Positions 1 to 11,414 of a stretch of DNA of 64,000 bases are shown here, piece after piece. The first letter of the stretch is position 1. The number at the start of each line of letters is the position of its first letter. Source of the DNA: Rickettsiales bacterium. GTDB lineage: Bacteria; Pseudomonadota; Alphaproteobacteria; Rickettsiales; SXRF01. A program made the position numbers and the translations under genes. The notes beneath the pieces are model-generated. The model saw only the letters and a program-made list of their open reading frames with translations, ran no database searches and was not told where the DNA came from. The stretch is from contig JAJTHB010000001.1 of the NCBI GenBank assembly GCA_021299465.1, positions 34,492 to 98,491 of the forward strand. The letters are read 5' to 3'.

Positions 1-26
1 TTTCGATCCAAAATATATGTTAAACT

Positions 27-61
27 AGTTGTTAGTTGTTGGTTATTAGTTGTTGGTATAT
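27..61. repeat. heptad repeat element upstream of tolB
   Basis: Five consecutive 7-mers can be read in register: AGTTGTT, AGTTGTT, GGTTATT, AGTTGTT, GGTATAT. They lie just upstream of the tolB ribosome binding site. The 7-nt period matches other elements in this window (23990-24099, 28238-28272, 52507-52569, 57480-57572), although the unit sequence differs. Only one orientation is visible here; the other arm may lie beyond the window edge. Confidence 0.6.
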
Positions 62-100
62 GTTTCGCTGAGTCATCATTTTTTATTTCAAGGAATTTAT

Positions 101-1399
101 ATGCGCATACTACTTGCTGCCTTTGTTTTCGTTCTTTGTTCACTCCCCGCACAGGCCGCGCTACGCATTGATATCACGCGCGGCAATGTTGATCCGTTAC
201 CGATTGCACTGCCGGACCTTGCAGGCAATCCTGCCGGTCAGGATATCATGCGTGTGGTTAGCGCCAATCTAGAGCGCTCCGGCCTGTTCAAACCTATCCC
301 TGAGCAAGCCTTCATTGAACAGATTACCGCGCAAACTGGCACGCCGCGCTTTGGCGACTGGCGCCGGATCAATGCCGCCGCGCTCGTCACCGGCTCGGTA
401 ACCAGCGAAGGCGGCGACAAGCTGAAAGTATCGTTCCGCCTGTGGGATGTAACCGGAGAAGAGCAAATCGCCGGCAAGGAATATAATACCTTCAAGAGCA
501 ACTGGCGGCGCATCGCCCATATCATGTCGGATGAAATTTATAAGCGCCTGACCGGCGAGAATGGCTATTTTGATTCGCGTATCGTGTACATCGCCGAATC
601 AGGGCCGGATATCAAGCGCGTCAAGCGCCTCGCGATCATGGATCAGGACGGCGAAAACCATAAATTCCTCACCGATGGTCGCTTTCTGGTGCTCACACCT
701 CGCTTCTCACCGAATTCACAGGAAATCCTTTATCTCTCCTACGCTGGCAAGCAACCCCGTGTTTACTTAAGGGATTTGCAGACTGGCCGCGAGGAATCGC
801 TTGGCGTGTTTGAAGGGATGTCCTTTGCGCCTCGCTTCGCCGAGGACGGCAACACCATCATCATGTCAATTGCAAACGGTGGCAATACCCAGATCTATCG
901 CATGGATCTTCGCTCACGCCGTATGGTCAAACTCACCGACGGCGCCGGCATCAATACTTCCCCCAGCTACTCGCCGGATGGCAGCCAGATCGTTTTCAAC
1001 TCGGATCGCGGCGGCTCACAGCAGCTCTACACCATGAATGCCGATGGCTCAGGTGTGAAGCGTATCAGCTTCGGCGACGGCCGCTACGGCACGCCGGTCT
1101 GGTCGCCGCGCGGTGATTTGATCGCCTTTACTAAAATGAGTGGTGGCCGGTTCTTTATTGGCGTGATGCGCCCGGACGGCAGCGGCGAGCGCCTGCTCAC
1201 TGAAAGCTTTCTTGATGAAGGCCCCAGCTGGTCGCCCAATGGCCGCGTGATCGTATTCCATCGCTCGGAGCCTAGCCGTGGCGGCAAATCCGGCCGCACA
1301 AGGCTTTATTCTGTTGATTTGACTGGCTACAATCTTCGCCAGATCGTCACTCCGATGGATGCTTCCGATCCGGCATGGTCACCGCTTTTGCCGATGTAA
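101..1399 (+). CDS. tolB: Tol-Pal system beta-propeller protein TolB
   Basis: Periplasmic TolB links the inner-membrane TolQRA motor to the lipoprotein Pal and helps outer-membrane constriction at division. I start at the ATG at 101, after AAGGA at 90-94; this gives a clean signal peptide ending in PAQA near residue 19, whereas an upstream in-frame start at 50 would bury it. The mature protein (432 aa in all) has the TolB N-terminal domain, then about five PD40 propeller blades with motifs such as [22 protein letters not shown] and [11 protein letters not shown]. The length is normal for the family. pal follows after a hairpin. Confidence 0.96.
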   Translation: MRILLAAFVFVLCSLPAQAALRIDITRGNVDPLPIALPDLAGNPAGQDIMRVVSANLERSGLFKPIPEQAFIEQITAQTGTPRFGDWRRINAAALVTGSVTSEGGDKLKVSFRLWDVTGEEQIAGKEYNTFKSNWRRIAHIMSDEIYKRLTGENGYFDSRIVYIAESGPDIKRVKRLAIMDQDGENHKFLTDGRFLVLTPRFSPNSQEILYLSYAGKQPRVYLRDLQTGREESLGVFEGMSFAPRFAEDGNTIIMSIANGGNTQIYRMDLRSRRMVKLTDGAGINTSPSYSPDGSQIVFNSDRGGSQQLYTMNADGSGVKRISFGDGRYGTPVWSPRGDLIAFTKMSGGRFFIGVMRPDGSGERLLTESFLDEGPSWSPNGRVIVFHRSEPSRGGKSGRTRLYSVDLTGYNLRQIVTPMDASDPAWSPLLPM

Positions 1400-1407
1400 G
1401 CCAATAA

Positions 1408-1438
1408 CTGTTGCCGTTTTGGCACAACAGGTTTTTTT
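1408..1438 (+). terminator. hairpin with T-run after tolB
   Basis: CTGTTG and CAACAG pair around an 11-nt loop and are followed by GTTTTTTT. This looks like a factor-independent terminator or attenuator between tolB and pal, which would let pal be made at a different level from its own promoter. Confidence 0.6.
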
Positions 1439-1553
1439 GTCAGAGGGGTTTGCCGGTTCCGGTTGATTTGACCGTGGATTACACTAATTGGTAGACGTTT
1501 TATATTGTCTGGGTTCAGGCAATTCCAATCACTTGCTTTTAGGAGCTAAAAAT

Positions 1554-2039
1554 ATGAATTTATTCACGAAATCTCTTGCTATTGCTTCTGCTGTTCTTCT
1601 TCTCGCTGCATGCGAAACCACCCCGGGTGGCTCTTCGGGTGCTGATGGCCGTGGCGGCGCTGCTGGCGGCAATGCTGCACCAGGAACTCAGGAAGACCTC
1701 GCTCAGAATGTTGGTGATCGCGTGTTCTTTGACTATGACAGTGCAACCATCACCCCAGAAGGTCAGCGCACCCTTGAGCGCCAATCTGCATGGCTGAAAC
1801 AATATGGTGACATGAACATTACCGTGGAAGGCCATGCTGACGAACGCGGTACCCGCGAGTACAACCTGGCTCTTGGCGAGCGTCGCGCTAGCTCGGTTAA
1901 GAAATATCTGGTTGGCCTTGGTATTGCGGCAAACCGCATCTCCACCATCAGCTACGGCAAAGAGCGCCCAGCTGTAGTCGGTTCTGATGAATCGGCATGG
2001 AGCCAGAATCGTCGCGGTGTAACGGTTCTCAGTAACTAA
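1554..2039 (+). CDS. pal: peptidoglycan-associated lipoprotein Pal
   Basis: Outer-membrane lipoprotein that binds peptidoglycan and TolB. The start at 1554 is preceded by AGGAG at 1541-1545. A lipoprotein signal ends in the lipobox LLAAC, so Cys20 would be lipidated. A Gly/Ala-rich linker follows, then an OmpA-like domain from about residue 60 to the end with the peptidoglycan-binding stretch EGHADERGTREYN. At 161 aa it has the usual size. A strong terminator follows directly, so the operon splits before ybgF. Confidence 0.96.
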   Translation: MNLFTKSLAIASAVLLLAACETTPGGSSGADGRGGAAGGNAAPGTQEDLAQNVGDRVFFDYDSATITPEGQRTLERQSAWLKQYGDMNITVEGHADERGTREYNLALGERRASSVKKYLVGLGIAANRISTISYGKERPAVVGSDESAWSQNRRGVTVLSN

Positions 2040-2053
2040 TTCTCTGATCTAAG

Positions 2054-2092
2054 AAATCGCCCTGCTGATCAGTTGGCAGGGCGATTTTTTTT
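2054..2092 (+). terminator. Rho-independent terminator after pal
   Basis: A perfect 12-bp stem (AAATCGCCCTGC with GCAGGGCGATTT), a 10-nt loop and a T-rich tail. It lies 15 nt after the pal stop. Confidence 0.92.
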
Positions 2093-2152
2093 GTGTTGTT
2101 TTTTGAAAAGATCGCTATCCTGCATGCGATAAAAACTTGAAAAAGGCTCTCC

Positions 2153-3025
2153 ATGAAACGCTTGTTTTTCCTACTTACCGCCTCCATGCTGGTTTACACG
2201 CCCGCGTATGCCCAGTGGAATGATGACCAGGCGAATATGCAGCGCATGGAGCGCTTGGAACGCGAGCTGCAACTCTTGCAGCGCCAGGTCGCGCGCGGCG
2301 AAAGCCCTACGGTGACAACCATTACCCCACTGAATGAAAACGAAGTCGCAGATACCGGAGGGCCAGCCGCCCTTGGAGTGCGTCTGAGCCAGATGGAAGA
2401 AGAGATGCGCGCGCTGCGTGGCAAGGTTGAGGAAGTTGAATTCAAAAATCGCCAGCTTGCAGAAAACTTAGAAAAACTACAGCGCGACACCGAGTTTCGT
2501 TTTAATGAAATCAAACCCGGAACTACAGCTATGGTCGCCGAAACGGCAACTGAGACCGCCAGCAAAAACGAGCGCAAACCTCTGGCTGGTAATGCGCCGG
2601 ATGGCAGCACTGAACCAACCGAAAAACCAAGCGGTGAATTTGCAAATCCCCGCGATCACTACCAGCATGCGTTTCGTTTGCTTCAACAAACGAATTATGA
2701 GGAAGCGTCTAAATCCTTCGCTGATTTTATCAAGCGCTATCCCAAAGATCCGCTGATTGGTAATGCCTATTACTGGCAGGGCGAAACTTTTTACATTCGC
2801 CGCGATTATGTTGGAGCGGCTGATCATTTCCGTCAGGGATTCGAAGCCCTGCCAAATGGCCAGAAAGCTGGTGACAACCTACTTAAACTCGCCATGTCGC
2901 TAAATGCGCTACAGCGCGATAAGGAAGCCTGCGTGGTGCTTGGCCAGGTGATCAGCCGGTTTAAGAAGAAATCACCCGCCATTGGTGATAAAGCCCAGCA
3001 GGAGCGCGAGCGCATTGGCTGCTGA
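2153..3025 (+). CDS. ybgF: Tol-Pal system protein YbgF/CpoB
   Basis: Periplasmic protein that works with Tol-Pal and coordinates peptidoglycan synthesis with outer-membrane constriction. A signal peptide ends in YTPAYA near residue 20. A Gln/Glu/Arg-rich coiled coil runs to about residue 120. After a low-complexity linker, the C-terminal half holds TPR repeats starting at FANPRDHYQHAFRLL, with the family signature YPKDPLIGNAYYWQGE. The 290 aa length is typical for Alphaproteobacteria. Its 3' end overlaps the start region of tilS. Confidence 0.93.
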   Translation: MKRLFFLLTASMLVYTPAYAQWNDDQANMQRMERLERELQLLQRQVARGESPTVTTITPLNENEVADTGGPAALGVRLSQMEEEMRALRGKVEEVEFKNRQLAENLEKLQRDTEFRFNEIKPGTTAMVAETATETASKNERKPLAGNAPDGSTEPTEKPSGEFANPRDHYQHAFRLLQQTNYEEASKSFADFIKRYPKDPLIGNAYYWQGETFYIRRDYVGAADHFRQGFEALPNGQKAGDNLLKLAMSLNALQRDKEACVVLGQVISRFKKKSPAIGDKAQQERERIGC

Positions 3026-4001
3026 GCAATTAGCGGTTGCTTTCTCGTTCCATCGCGTCGCGATTGCCGTATCCGGCGGCGCGGATAGTATGGCGCTACT
3101 TCTGCTTGCGAGCGAATGGGCTAAAGAAAACAAAACAGCGATAGCAGCTCTCACTGTTGATCATGGCTTGCGTCCTGAATCAGCAGCGGAGGCAACGCAA
3201 GTAGCCCATTGGTGCAGCCAGCTTGGCATCAATCACCATATTATTAGCGCTAAGGATTCAGGATTCAGGATTAATGGCAAACAGGAAGATGCCCGTAACG
3301 CCCGCTATGCCTTGCTTGTCGATTGGTGCAAAATCCATGGGTACCCAGCGCTCGCCACAGGACATCATCGCGGCGATCAGGCGGAAACGCTTTTCTTCAG
3401 GCTCGGGCGCGGCAGTAGCTTGCTGGGGTTATCCAGCATCGCGCCATCATCAACCTTAAACGAAATCATGCTGCTTCGACCATTGCTTGATGTCCCCAAA
3501 TCAGCGCTGACCGAATATCTGCACTCCAAAAACCAGTCATGGATTGAAGACCCTAGCAATCAAAATCCTCGCTATGCCAGAAACCTACTGCGAAGACATT
3601 TGCATAAACATGAGGATTACAATGCGCTGGAAGAGCGTGCAGCGAAGCTTGCGATATTCTTCAGCCGCATGAGGTTCTTGGTCGAGCAACAGGTGACGAA
3701 AGCGCTTAATGTTTGTGTTAGCACAGATGAATCGCAGGTAGTCCTTCGTCATCATCTATTCAGGGATCTTCCAAGTGAAACCGCTAAACTGATGCTGGGA
3801 AAGTTGATCACGATGCTAAATGACGATGATCACCCTCCCCGCAGCACCAAGCTTGACCATTTGCTAAGCCAGCTACGGGAGGAACATTTTCGTGCAGGCG
3901 AGCTTGCCGGACTTCGTTTTGTTCGAACTGGTAGCGATACGATTAAAATTACCAGAGAACACTTGAAAAAAGCGGCCAAAGTGCCATATTCTCTTGCTTA
4001 A
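3015..4001 (+). CDS. tilS: tRNA(Ile)-lysidine synthetase TilS
   Basis: ATP-dependent enzyme that converts C34 of the CAU-anticodon tRNA-Ile to lysidine so that it reads AUA codons. The PP-loop motif SGGADS lies near the N-terminus, and GHHRGDQAETLFFRL and EDPSNQNPRYARN are family-typical. No ATG fits. I chose TTG at 3015 because GGAG at 3001-3004 precedes it; TTG 2982 and GTG 2985 are also in frame. The start overlaps ybgF, implying translational coupling. An in-frame heptad repeat at 3253-3273 encodes part of the loop DSGFRING. Confidence 0.93.
   Translation: MAAEQLAVAFSFHRVAIAVSGGADSMALLLLASEWAKENKTAIAALTVDHGLRPESAAEATQVAHWCSQLGINHHIISAKDSGFRINGKQEDARNARYALLVDWCKIHGYPALATGHHRGDQAETLFFRLGRGSSLLGLSSIAPSSTLNEIMLLRPLLDVPKSALTEYLHSKNQSWIEDPSNQNPRYARNLLRRHLHKHEDYNALEERAAKLAIFFSRMRFLVEQQVTKALNVCVSTDESQVVLRHHLFRDLPSETAKLMLGKLITMLNDDDHPPRSTKLDHLLSQLREEHFRAGELAGLRFVRTGSDTIKITREHLKKAAKVPYSLA
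3253..3273 (+). repeat. three in-frame heptads inside tilS
   Basis: AGGATTC, AGGATTC and AGGATTA follow one another directly, 21 nt in all, so the reading frame is kept. They encode a short loop between the PP-loop domain strands. Confidence 0.6.
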
Positions 4002-4026
4002 GCGCAGCATTTAACAAGGATAGCTC

Positions 4027-5967
<1,941 letters not shown>

Positions 5968-5970
5968 GCG

Positions 5971-7311
5971 ATGACCAGGCTCTTTGGCACCGATGGTATA
6001 CGCGGCGCAGCGGGCACTTACCCGATGACGGCGGAGCTGGCGCTAAAAGTCGGCATGGCGGCCGGCACGCAATTTCTGCGCGGTGATCATCGCCACCGTG
6101 TCGTCATCGCCAAGGATACACGCCTTTCGGGCTATATGATCGAACCGGCGCTCACCGCTGGTTTTATAGCAGTGGGAATGGATGTGGTGCTGGTTGGGCC
6201 GATGCCCACACCGGCAGTTGCCATGCTGGTCAAATCGATGCGTGCGGATCTCGGCGTGATGATCTCGGCCTCACACAACCCTTACCATGATAATGGTATC
6301 AAACTCTTTGGGCCGGATGGCTACAAACTCTCTGATGAAACCGAAAACCAGATCGAAAAGCTGGTGTTTGATCCAAACGGCATCGCCTGCGCCAAAGCCG
6401 ATAAACTTGGCCGCGCCAAGCGCCTTGAGGATGTTCGTGGCCGTTACATTGAATTCGCCAAAGCAACCTTCCCCAAACAGCTTACCTTAGAGGGTTTAAA
6501 AATTGTGGTTGATTGCGCCAATGGCGCTGCCTATCAGGTTGCCCCGACCATCCTGCGCGAGCTTGGAGCAGACGTGGTCGCCATCGGCGTGTCGCCTGAC
6601 GGTTTTAATATTAACAAGGATTGCGGCTCAACAGCCCCTAAACAGCTTTGCGAAACTGTAGTCAAAGAAAAGGCGGATCTGGGTATCGCACTGGATGGCG
6701 ATGCCGACCGGTTGGTGGTATGCGACGAAACCGGCCATGTCGCCGATGGCGATCAGGTCATGGCAATGATTGCAACCCACTGCCACCACGCCGGAACTAT
6801 ACGGGGCGGGGGTATTGTTGCCACTGATATGTCTAATATGGGGCTTGAGCACTATCTTTCCGGCCTTGGCCTGAAGCTGGTGCGCACCAAAGTTGGTGAT
6901 CGCTATGTCGTCGAGCGTATGCGCGCCGATGGGTATAATATCGGCGGCGAGCAATCCGGCCATGTCATTCTTTCTGACTATGCCACCACCGGTGACGGCA
7001 TTATCGCCGCCCTTCAATTGCTGGCTTACAAGAAAGAAGATGGTCGGCCGCTTTCGGTTTGTGGCCGGTTATTCACACCACTGCCACAACTCCTGCGCAA
7101 CATACCCTACCACGGTACTTCGCCATTAAAACAGCCGTCTGTGCAAGAAGCGATTGAGCAAGCCAAAGCAACACTTGGAAATCGTGGCCGTGTTTTTATT
7201 CGCGAATCTGGCACCGAACCATTGATTCGAGTTATGGCAGAAGGCGAAAGCCGCGATATGATTGAGAATGTGGTTGATTCAATCTGTAAGTCGCTCCAGA
7301 AAGCTGCGTAG
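5971..7311 (+). CDS. glmM: phosphoglucosamine mutase GlmM
   Basis: Interconverts glucosamine-6-phosphate and glucosamine-1-phosphate on the route to UDP-GlcNAc. The phosphoserine loop [12 protein letters not shown] places the catalytic Ser at residue 101. The Mg site DGDADR is near residue 243, the sugar-binding GGEQSGH follows, and the phosphate-binding [12 protein letters not shown] lies near the C-terminus. At 446 aa it is full length. It starts 3 nt after the ftsH stop, the conserved ftsH-glmM linkage, and runs into thiD with a 2-nt gap. Confidence 0.97.
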   Translation: MTRLFGTDGIRGAAGTYPMTAELALKVGMAAGTQFLRGDHRHRVVIAKDTRLSGYMIEPALTAGFIAVGMDVVLVGPMPTPAVAMLVKSMRADLGVMISASHNPYHDNGIKLFGPDGYKLSDETENQIEKLVFDPNGIACAKADKLGRAKRLEDVRGRYIEFAKATFPKQLTLEGLKIVVDCANGAAYQVAPTILRELGADVVAIGVSPDGFNINKDCGSTAPKQLCETVVKEKADLGIALDGDADRLVVCDETGHVADGDQVMAMIATHCHHAGTIRGGGIVATDMSNMGLEHYLSGLGLKLVRTKVGDRYVVERMRADGYNIGGEQSGHVILSDYATTGDGIIAALQLLAYKKEDGRPLSVCGRLFTPLPQLLRNIPYHGTSPLKQPSVQEAIEQAKATLGNRGRVFIRESGTEPLIRVMAEGESRDMIENVVDSICKSLQKAA

Positions 7312-7313
7312 CC

Positions 7314-8117
7314 ATGACCGCTAAGGGCCGTGTACTGATCATCGCCGGTTCTGATTCCGGCGGCGGCGCTGGCATCCAGGGCGATACCAAAACAGTAACC
7401 TGCCTCGGCGGATATGCCACCAATGCCATCACCGCACTGACCGCGCAAAACACCCTTGGCGTGCAGGCGATTCAAAGCGTACCGGTGCGCTTCATCCGAA
7501 AGCAAATTGAATCGGTGATGGATGATATCGGAACCGATAGCATCAAAAGCGGGATGCTGCATAACGCGTCGGTGATTGGCGCCGTTGCTGCTTCTATCAA
7601 GAGATACCCTTCGATTCCTTATGTTCTTGATCCGGTCATGTTTGCCAAGGGCGGCGCGGCGCTACTGGAACCCAGCGCACTTGGAGCGCTTAAAGTTAAA
7701 CTTATGCCGCTGGCAACGATCGTCACTCCGAATGTTCCAGAAGCCGAATACCTCTCTGGCATTCAGATTCATTCGCTTGATGACATGATTGCAGCGGCGC
7801 GCAGTATCATGGCGATTGGCACGCGCGCCGTGCTTCTTAAAGGTGGTCATCTGCCGGGCGATGAGGTTCAGGATGTACTGGTTGTGGACGGCATGTATGA
7901 GCTTTTAAAAACTCCGCGCATCCATTCCAGCCATACCCACGGCACCGGCTGTACACTTGCCTCCGCCATTGCTACCGGCCTGGCACAGGGTATGGCACTT
8001 GCTACTGCAGTCAAACGCGCCCATGCCTATGTTCAGGAAGCGATCAAGCATGCGCCTGGCTTCGGCGCTGGGCATGGACCACTGGGACACGGGTTTACGG
8101 TAAAGAAATTCAGCTAG
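7314..8117 (+). CDS. thiD: hydroxymethylpyrimidine/phosphomethylpyrimidine kinase ThiD
   Basis: Phosphorylates HMP and HMP-P for thiamine pyrophosphate synthesis. The ribokinase-fold N-terminus [14 protein letters not shown] is diagnostic. The C-terminal anion hole and catalytic base are in [16 protein letters not shown]. Length (267 aa) is standard. No TPP riboswitch is visible upstream; the gene appears to ride on the ftsH-glmM transcript. Its last 4 nt overlap the convergent gene on minus. Confidence 0.95.
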   Translation: MTAKGRVLIIAGSDSGGGAGIQGDTKTVTCLGGYATNAITALTAQNTLGVQAIQSVPVRFIRKQIESVMDDIGTDSIKSGMLHNASVIGAVAASIKRYPSIPYVLDPVMFAKGGAALLEPSALGALKVKLMPLATIVTPNVPEAEYLSGIQIHSLDDMIAAARSIMAIGTRAVLLKGGHLPGDEVQDVLVVDGMYELLKTPRIHSSHTHGTGCTLASAIATGLAQGMALATAVKRAHAYVQEAIKHAPGFGAGHGPLGHGFTVKKFS

Positions 8118-9181
8118 CGCTGCGCCACTGCGGCGGCTTCCGCTGCGCGGGAATCATTCACGCGCTGGACATGGCTTACCTGATCCATCGGCACACGCGC
8201 CACACGCTCTACAAAGCTACGCTGTGGCTGGTCATGCTCGTGATGATGCCCCGGCATATGATCGGCTACCTGATGCAGCCGCTCCTTGATGGTCATGAGC
8301 ATAGTTTGTTTCGGTTTTTCGCCAGCGGTCGGCAACACGCCAGACATCTTACCTTCGACCTTAAACGTGAGTTCGGTTGCGCGGATACGGTTTGCATTGA
8401 TATCATCAGTAATCTTGCTGATGCCTAACTTCTCGCCGATGGTTGTAATTATCACCTCTTTATCGGCAACTTTTAACTTGTCAAAGCGGTCACCGTAGGT
8501 CGCCACAATGTATTGCTCGAGCTCAGGATTCGCGCTGACGAACACGGACATGACGCGCTCTTTGGTAATCTTGCGATCATCCGTACGATCAGCCGCCATC
8601 GCGGCGATACGCTCAAAGGTAGTTTTCTCTTCAATGCCAAATGCTTTTTCTGCAATCATTGATAGCGGTTTTTTGATTGCACCGAAGATCAGAACGCTGG
8701 TCAAAATTTTTGCACCAAGCACCGCTGCGCCGCCATAGGCAGCAAGTGGTGCGAACATACTGGTGGCCAAAATACCAAAGCCACCTGTCATTACTGTCAA
8801 TATAGCCGCAGTAGCTACCGTTGCGACAAAAATCGTCCCTACGGAAATCCGGCGTTCTTTTTTGTTCTTCTCTACCTGCTCGGCAATAACTTTGTTTTCA
8901 TTTGCCAGACGATCAATGTCATCGTTGGTTACCTCGTCTGGTTTTTTCTGCTGAGTCGCAGCCAGCTCCTGACGCAACAAGTTGCGCATATCGCGCTTCT
9001 TGGCACGGTATTCCATCTGCGCAACAATCAAACCGACAGCAGCACCAAGGCCAACCCCGCCAACGATATTCCCGCTATTCATGGCGGCAACCGTAACCTT
9101 ATCGCCGCCGACCTGAACAACTTCCTTCGTGCCGTGCTGAAGGGCGTTTCCAACTCTTTCTAAAACTTGTGGCTCGGCCAT
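8114..9181 (-). CDS. hypothetical membrane protein with Gly/Ala-rich hairpins
   Basis: I do not recognise this 355 aa protein. A short hydrophobic stretch with small residues (IVGGVGLGAAVGLIVA) lies near residue 40, followed by a charged linker. A long Gly/Ala-rich hydrophobic block spans about residues 112-170. The C-terminal half is soluble, mixed alpha/beta by eye, and ends in a His-rich stretch (PGHHHEHD) and charged tail. No signal peptide is evident. Its architecture resembles the products at 19197, 34086, 48703 and 50538, but I cannot show homology by eye. Single gene, convergent with thiD. Confidence 0.75.
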   Translation of the reverse strand: MAEPQVLERVGNALQHGTKEVVQVGGDKVTVAAMNSGNIVGGVGLGAAVGLIVAQMEYRAKKRDMRNLLRQELAATQQKKPDEVTNDDIDRLANENKVIAEQVEKNKKERRISVGTIFVATVATAAILTVMTGGFGILATSMFAPLAAYGGAAVLGAKILTSVLIFGAIKKPLSMIAEKAFGIEEKTTFERIAAMAADRTDDRKITKERVMSVFVSANPELEQYIVATYGDRFDKLKVADKEVIITTIGEKLGISKITDDINANRIRATELTFKVEGKMSGVLPTAGEKPKQTMLMTIKERLHQVADHMPGHHHEHDQPQRSFVERVARVPMDQVSHVQRVNDSRAAEAAAVAQR

Positions 9182-9239
9182 AAATCACATTACTCCAGTT
9201 CCCATTCTACACGAAAACGAACCTAGAAATGTGAAAGTT

Positions 9240-9800
9240 TTATGACGTAGAACCGCCGAGGTTAAGCGCCTGATATTCTGCAATATGTTTGTAATAATTC
9301 TCGGCGGAGACGGCAATATAGGCTATTTCCTGATCGGTTAAGTCCCTGAAATATCTAGCGGGATTGCCTGCCCAGAGCTGGCCTTTCGGGATGCGTTTGC
9401 CGGGGGTGACCAGCGCACCGGCCGCCACCATCGCCCCTCTTTCCACCACCGCGCCATCCATGATCGTCGCGCGCATGCCGACAAAACAGCCATCTTCCAG
9501 CGTGCAGGCGTGAAGCAGCGCCGCGTGGCCGATGGTGATGCCGGAGCCGATGGTAGTTGGGCCGGTGTTTCGTGTGACATGGATGATGGTGCCGTCCTGA
9601 ATGTTCGTTTTCTCGCCGATGCGAATAGGCGCGACATCGCCGCGAATGACGCAGCGAAACCACACGCCGGTGCCCGCGCCGATATGCACATCGCCGATCA
9701 CCGCCGCGCCGGGCGCAACCCATGCTTTTGGCGAAATCAGCGGCGATACCCCATCAGGGGCATATTCACCACGATAAGAAAAAATGAGTGGTTTCGTCAT
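9240..9800 (-). CDS. gamma-carbonic anhydrase family protein
   Basis: Left-handed beta-helix protein with hexapeptide repeats (VIGDVHIGAGTGVWF, TTIGSGITIGHAALL). Three histidines sit at the zinc-ligand positions of the gamma class: one in IIHVT and two in GHAALLH. Such YrdA/CaiE-like proteins bind metal and may hydrate CO2, but many have no proven activity. Normal length, 186 aa. It overlaps the argC stop by 4 nt, so the two are co-transcribed. The codons for YAPDGVS form a palindrome at 9746-9763. Confidence 0.9.
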   Translation of the reverse strand: MTKPLIFSYRGEYAPDGVSPLISPKAWVAPGAAVIGDVHIGAGTGVWFRCVIRGDVAPIRIGEKTNIQDGTIIHVTRNTGPTTIGSGITIGHAALLHACTLEDGCFVGMRATIMDGAVVERGAMVAAGALVTPGKRIPKGQLWAGNPARYFRDLTDQEIAYIAVSAENYYKHIAEYQALNLGGSTS

Positions 9801-10840
9801 GGGAATAAAGCCGTATGCATCAGCGCCGTTTCTTCCGGCCAGCCAAACATCACATTCATATTCTGCACCGCCTGTCCAGCCGCACCTTTGACCAGATTAT
9901 CAATCGCCGAAATAATAATGACTCGTCCGACAGCGCGGTCAGCCACGACATTCATCACGCAGCGATTAGTGCCGCGCACCTGATGGGTGGATGGCATGAT
10001 ACCCTCTGGGAGTATATCCACGAACGGCTCGTGTTTATAAGTTTGCTCCAGCACATGGCGCACATCTGCTGCTGTATGAGCTGGCGAAAGCTTGGCATAG
10101 ATGGTCGATAAGATGCCGCGATTCATCGGGATTAAATGCGGCGTGAAAGATACGATGATATCCTGCTTCGCCGCCCAGCCGAGTGACTGCTCGATCTCCG
10201 GCGCATGCCGATGGGACGCAACGCCGTAAGCGGATAGGCCGCCATCGATCTCAGCAAAGAGATTGGCTTGTTTAGCGCTTCGGCCAGCGCCGGTGATGCC
10301 GGATTTAGCATCGATGATGATACCCTCAGGGAGTATATGGTGCGTTTTGAGAAGCGGGAGTAACGGCAGCAACGCAGAAGTGGGGTAACAGCCGGGATTA
10401 GCGATGAGTCTAGCTTTTCGAATTTCCGCGCGGGCATGTTCGGTAAGGCCGTACACCGCTTCGCCCTGAAGATGCATCGCCTGATGCGCATGGCCGTACC
10501 ATGTTTCATATAACTTGGCGTCAAACAACCTAAAATCCGCCGATAAATCGATGACCTTAAGATGCTCCGGAAGCGCGGCGATCACCGCCTGTGTCTCGCC
10601 ATGCGGAAGGCAGGCAAAGACCAGATCGACCGTATCGAAATCGACCTGGTCGTGCCTTACCAGAGCCGGAAGATTTTTTCCAAACAGATGGGGATATACT
10701 GACTCGATGGGCTTTCCGGCCTGCGTGTCGCCGGTCAGCGCTGTGATGCCAGCATGAGGATGCGAAAGCAACAGGCGAATCAGCTCCGCGCCGGTATAGC
10801 CGGAGGCCCCTAAGATAGCGACATTGATACGAGATTGCAT
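9797..10840 (-). CDS. argC: N-acetyl-gamma-glutamyl-phosphate reductase ArgC
   Basis: NADPH-dependent third step of arginine synthesis. N-terminal Rossmann motif GASGYTGAELIRLL; catalytic Cys in ANPGCYPTSALLP; conserved IIIDAKSGITGAGR and HRHAPEI. Full length at 347 aa. It follows rpsI but is separated from it by a strong hairpin, so it probably also has its own promoter. Two nearly identical 22-bp segments (9998-10019 and 10319-10340), both encoding ILPEGI, lie within it. Confidence 0.96.
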   Translation of the reverse strand: MQSRINVAILGASGYTGAELIRLLLSHPHAGITALTGDTQAGKPIESVYPHLFGKNLPALVRHDQVDFDTVDLVFACLPHGETQAVIAALPEHLKVIDLSADFRLFDAKLYETWYGHAHQAMHLQGEAVYGLTEHARAEIRKARLIANPGCYPTSALLPLLPLLKTHHILPEGIIIDAKSGITGAGRSAKQANLFAEIDGGLSAYGVASHRHAPEIEQSLGWAAKQDIIVSFTPHLIPMNRGILSTIYAKLSPAHTAADVRHVLEQTYKHEPFVDILPEGIMPSTHQVRGTNRCVMNVVADRAVGRVIIISAIDNLVKGAAGQAVQNMNVMFGWPEETALMHTALFP

Positions 10841-10856
10841 GTATGCTCCTTACCAT

Positions 10857-10886
10857 AAAAAAAGGCGCCGTGTGGCGCCTTTTTTG
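10857..10886 (-). terminator. terminator downstream of rpsI
   Basis: The stem AAGGCGCC/GGCGCCTT is flanked by A-runs and T-runs on both sides, so it can work in either direction. It sits between the rpsI stop and the argC start on minus. Confidence 0.88.
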
Positions 10887-10907
10887 AAAATATACGCCAC
10901 CCAAAAA

Positions 10908-11411
10908 TCAGCGTTTGCTGAACTGGAAGCTACGGCGTGCTTTTTTGTGGCCGTATTTCTTACGCTCAACCACACGGCTGTCGCGGGTGAGGAACCCACC
11001 TTTACGAAGCGGTTTGTGGAAGATTGAATCATACTCGTCCAGCGCACGGCTGATACCGAGGCGAACCGCGCCGGCCTGACCGGAAAGGCCGCCGCCAACA
11101 ACGGTGCAGTTAATGTCGAAGTTACCGATGCGATCAACAGCAAGAAATGGCTGGTTGATGATCATGCGCAGAACCGGACGCGCGAAATAAACCTCAAAGG
11201 CTTTACCGTTTACAACGATTTTACCATTGCCACGCTTCACCCATACACGAGCTACAGCATTTTTACGACGCCCCGTACCATAGGTGGTGAGCTCGTTGCT
11301 CGCAGGCGCTTTTTCTTTGGCTGGCTTGGTTGCTTTTGCGGGGGCTGCTTTAGGAGCAGCGGCTTTCACAGATGCAGGCGCTTTGCCGGTTTTTGGTTTC
11401 ACAGTGGCCAC
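10908..11411 (-). CDS. rpsI: 30S ribosomal protein uS9
   Basis: Small-subunit protein whose C-terminal tail reaches the P-site tRNA. The body from about residue 42 ([16 protein letters not shown]) to the basic end RRSFQFSKR matches uS9. It carries an N-terminal extension of some 40 residues rich in Ala, Lys and Pro, as seen in several Alphaproteobacteria. It starts 3 nt after the rplM stop, the universal rplM-rpsI pair. Confidence 0.97.
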   Translation of the reverse strand: MATVKPKTGKAPASVKAAAPKAAPAKATKPAKEKAPASNELTTYGTGRRKNAVARVWVKRGNGKIVVNGKAFEVYFARPVLRMIINQPFLAVDRIGNFDINCTVVGGGLSGQAGAVRLGISRALDEYDSIFHKPLRKGGFLTRDSRVVERKKYGHKKARRSFQFSKR

Positions 11412-11414
11412 AGA

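Noticed and set aside
50..100. Upstream extension of tolB
   Set aside because: It would place about 17 residues ahead of a clear signal peptide; the ATG at 101 has an RBS.
7280..7314. TPP riboswitch before thiD
   Set aside because: thiD starts 2 nt after glmM, and no THI-box sequence is present.
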